A DNA stretch of 6,731 nt. Source: an uncultured Campylobacter sp. (GTDB taxonomy: Bacteria; Campylobacterota; Campylobacteria; Campylobacterales; Campylobacteraceae). Of the stretch, positions 4,749 to 6,731 are shown piece by piece; the stretch's first letter is position 1; each line of letters opens with the position of its first letter. The notes under the pieces were generated by a model, which was not told the origin of the DNA, did no database searches, and saw only the letters and a list, made by a program, of their open reading frames with translations. The stretch lies in assembly GCA_905373295.1 (NCBI GenBank), contig CAJPSJ010000113.1:1-6731 (forward strand), read 5' to 3'. The translations under genes were made by a program, and so were the position numbers.

Positions 4749-6443
4749 ATGAAAAAAATTCTATTACTAATGTTTTTATCGGCTGCCGCATTTGCGGTGG
4801 ATGACGCGACCAGGCAGCATAATGCCGAGCTTTTCGGCATCTGGACGCTGGTGCCGCCCGTCGTGGCGATCGCGCTTGCCTTTATCACCAAAGAGGTGAT
4901 TTTATCGCTTTTCATCGGCGTTTTTAGCGGCACCTATATGCTAGCAGTCGTCGGCGACAATCCGATCTCCGCGCTTGTGGGCAGCTTTACCGATCTGGTC
5001 TCGCGCGTGGTGGGGTCGATGGCTAGCAAAGGCAACGCGGGCGTGCTTTTGCAGGTGCTTTGTATCGGCGGCGTAGTCGCGCTGATTAGCAGGACGGGCG
5101 GCACGAAAGCCGTAGCACTTTGGATTAGCAAGCGCGCTAAAACTGGTATCTCGGCGCAAATTTCAACGTGGGTTATGGGCCTTTTCGTATTTTTCGACGA
5201 CTACGCAAACGCCCTGATCGTAGGCCCCGTCATGAGGCCGATCACCGATAAATTTAGAGTCAGCCGCGAAAAGCTCGCCTTTATCATCGACGCCACCGCC
5301 GCACCGATTGCGGGTATCGCGCTAATTTCTACCTGGGTAGGTCTTGAGGTCTCTCTGATAAGAGCGGGATATGATCAGATCGGCGTACAAAACGTAAACG
5401 CCTTCTCGATCTTCGTACAAACCATGCCGTATCGCTTCTACAATCTTTTTATGCTTGCTTTCGTAGTTTACGTGGCGTTCATGCGCAGGGATTTCGGGCC
5501 GATGCTCTCTGCCGAAAGGCGCGCGGCGACGGGCGAAATCCACTCTAAAAATTCTAACATCGCCGAGCTCGAAGATAAAACGCTAGAGCCCAAAGAGGGG
5601 ATCAAGCCGCAAGCTTCAAATGCCGTCATCCCGCTTATAGTGCTAATCTGCGGTGCATTTGCGAGCTTTTATTTTAGCGGGCTAAGCAAGCTTGAGGGCG
5701 ACGCTCTCGCAGCCGCAAAAGCCGCTCCGCTAAGCTTTGCGACGCTTCAGGCGACGTTCGGCAACGCAAACTCGTCGGTCGCGCTTTTTCAAGCGGCGCT
5801 TCTTGCTACGGTCGTGTCTATATTTATGAGCGTTTACCGCAAAATTTTTGACATCAGAGAGGCGATCTCTACGTGGATCAAGGGGTGGAAGACGATGATC
5901 GTTACGATCGTGATCTTGCTGCTTGCCTGGTCGCTCAGCTCTGTCATCAAAGAGCTCGGCACGTCGCGCTATCTAGTCGATATGCTAAGCCAAAACATGC
6001 CGAAATTTTTACTGCCGGTAGCGATTTTCGTGCTGGGCTCGTTCATTAGCTTTTCAACGGGCACGAGCTACGGCACGATGGGAATTTTAATGCCGCTTGC
6101 CATACCTTTGGCAAACGCCGTGGGGCTACACTACGGGCTTTCGGGCGATGCGCTTCACGCCTATATGATCGTAAATATCTCGGGCGTGCTAACCGGCGCG
6201 ATTTTCGGCGATCATTGCTCGCCGATTTCGGACACCACGATCCTTTCGTCGATGGGCGCGGGCTGCGATCATATCGAGCACGTAAAGACGCAGATGCCTT
6301 ACGCTCTATCCGTCGGCGCGGTCGCCGTGGTGGCGGGCTACCTGCCCGTAGCGCTAGGGCTTAGCGTCTGGATTACGCTACCGATGGGGCTTGCCGTTAC
6401 GTGGGCGCTCGTGCGGTTCGCAGGTAAAAAAATAGAGGAGTAG
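4749..6443 (+). CDS. NhaC-family Na+/H+ antiporter (inner membrane)
   Basis: This 564-residue polytopic inner-membrane transporter belongs to the NhaC antiporter superfamily. Such proteins exchange Na+ for H+, and some relatives couple ion exchange to organic acids or amino acids. Two homologous halves are visible. The first has a long hydrophobic run from about residue 33, then FFDDYANALIVGPVMRPITD (148-167) and DATAAPIAGIALISTW (181-196). The second has STGTSYGTMGILMPL (436-450) and GDHCSPISDTTILSSMGAGC (487-506), both strong signatures of the family. A charged loop (residues 246-290) separates the halves. Unusually for a transporter, the N-terminus looks like a cleavable signal (MKKILLLMFLSAAAFA, then VDDATRQHNAELFG). 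The start is supported by AAGG (4738-4741) 7 nt before the ATG. Expression is probably driven by the ydfG promoter. The transported substrate cannot be fixed from the sequence. Confidence 0.88.
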   Translation: MKKILLLMFLSAAAFAVDDATRQHNAELFGIWTLVPPVVAIALAFITKEVILSLFIGVFSGTYMLAVVGDNPISALVGSFTDLVSRVVGSMASKGNAGVLLQVLCIGGVVALISRTGGTKAVALWISKRAKTGISAQISTWVMGLFVFFDDYANALIVGPVMRPITDKFRVSREKLAFIIDATAAPIAGIALISTWVGLEVSLIRAGYDQIGVQNVNAFSIFVQTMPYRFYNLFMLAFVVYVAFMRRDFGPMLSAERRAATGEIHSKNSNIAELEDKTLEPKEGIKPQASNAVIPLIVLICGAFASFYFSGLSKLEGDALAAAKAAPLSFATLQATFGNANSSVALFQAALLATVVSIFMSVYRKIFDIREAISTWIKGWKTMIVTIVILLLAWSLSSVIKELGTSRYLVDMLSQNMPKFLLPVAIFVLGSFISFSTGTSYGTMGILMPLAIPLANAVGLHYGLSGDALHAYMIVNISGVLTGAIFGDHCSPISDTTILSSMGAGCDHIEHVKTQMPYALSVGAVAVVAGYLPVALGLSVWITLPMGLAVTWALVRFAGKKIEE

Positions 6444-6476
6444 CTCTCGCAAATTTTAAATTTGCTTTTAAATTTT

Positions 6477-6553
6477 GAATTCCGCATCGCTGCGGAATTC
6501 TGTCCGGCGGAATTTTGCTTTATCTCGCAGAATTCCGCTCTGCAAAAATTCCG
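6477..6553. repeat. Cluster of AATTCCG/CGGAATT palindromic repeats
   Basis: Five copies of the heptamer AATTCCG or its complement occur within 77 bp, at 6478, 6493, 6508, 6531 and 6547. They form two hairpins. GAATTCCGCA (6477-6486) pairs perfectly with TGCGGAATTC (6491-6500) across a TCGC loop. GCGGAATTTTGC (6507-6518) pairs with GCAGAATTCCGC (6527-6538), with a single G-U pair. They lie 34 nt after the antiporter stop and probably end or stabilise its mRNA, although no T-run follows directly. The rest of 6444-6715 is AT-rich with no gene that I can support. Confidence 0.7.
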
Positions 6554-6680
6554 TCGCACGAGTAAAATTTTAAAACGAAATTTCAAAAAAGCGCGGGCAA
6601 ATTTTAAAAGCCGAATTTAATGAGCTGCATTAAAACGGCGCGTGCGCCTGCAATTTAAAATTTTTAAAGTAAACGGATAG

Positions 6681-6686
6681 TAAAAT
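6681..6686 (+). promoter_or_regulatory. Candidate -10 box (TAAAAT) for the gene at the right edge
   Basis: TAAAAT, within GATAGTAAAATACC, lies 29 nt before the ATG at 6716. It is one mismatch from the TATAAT consensus and is preceded by the T/A-rich DNA typical of Campylobacter promoters. The separation from the antiporter by about 270 bp with hairpins makes an independent promoter likely. Confidence 0.45.
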
Positions 6687-6715
6687 ACCGATAAATTTCA
6701 AACAAGGAGAATGAA

Positions 6716-6731
6716 ATGAAAAATCCTAAGA
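6716..6731 (+). CDS. 5' end of an unidentified gene, cut by the window edge
   Basis: AAGGAG (6704-6709) is followed 6 nt later by ATG at 6716, and the frame reads M-K-N-P-K before the window ends. An ATG at 6711 is excluded because it meets TGA after two codons. The ribosome binding site and the candidate -10 upstream make a real start convincing. Five residues are too few to identify the product. Confidence 0.7.

Noticed and set aside
6338..6586. 82-residue minus-strand frame over the antiporter 3' end
   Set aside because: Its repeated QNSAGQNSA-like residues come from translating the AATTCCG palindromes, and the rest lies antisense to the antiporter.

Overview
The window looks chromosomal and comes from a Campylobacter or close relative. 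The clearest sign is the first gene, a Campylobacter-type major outer membrane porin with the mature N-terminus PLEEAIKDVD and a C-terminal phenylalanine. The monohaem cytochrome and the AT-rich spacers full of AAATTTTAAA-like runs agree with this. The coding DNA from about 3986 onward uses many GCG, CGC and GGC codons, so a species with more GC than C. jejuni is likely. The species cannot be named from the sequence alone.

Layout. (1) 59-1264: major porin, with a -10 box at the window edge and a strong intrinsic terminator behind it. (2) 1340-2468: a tightly coupled pair, a small periplasmic c-type cytochrome followed by a DJ-1/YajL-family protein whose ribosome binding site overlaps the cytochrome stop codon. 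(3) 2469-3050: a stretch without an intact gene. Its core is the decayed 3' part of luxS (S-ribosylhomocysteine lyase, the AI-2 synthase). The last ~70 codons are still open and clearly recognisable. The part upstream carries in-frame stops, one of them exactly at the catalytic cysteine codon, and the N-terminal zinc-binding part is gone. (4) 3051-3746, minus strand: an unrecognised multi-pass membrane protein with a good -10 box. (5) 3747-3985: a divergent intergenic region containing a ~23-bp inverted repeat. (6) 3986-6443: a two-gene operon, a YdfG-type short-chain dehydrogenase followed 16 nt later by an NhaC-family Na+/H+ antiporter. (7) 6444-6715: a spacer with a cluster of AATTCCG/CGGAATT palindromic repeats, then a promoter, ribosome binding site and the first codons of another gene.

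Most of the window is ordinary housekeeping or envelope content. I see no defence system, CRISPR array, insertion sequence or prophage. The most interesting item is the luxS remnant, which implies that this lineage once had LuxS and lost it, unless another copy exists elsewhere in the genome.
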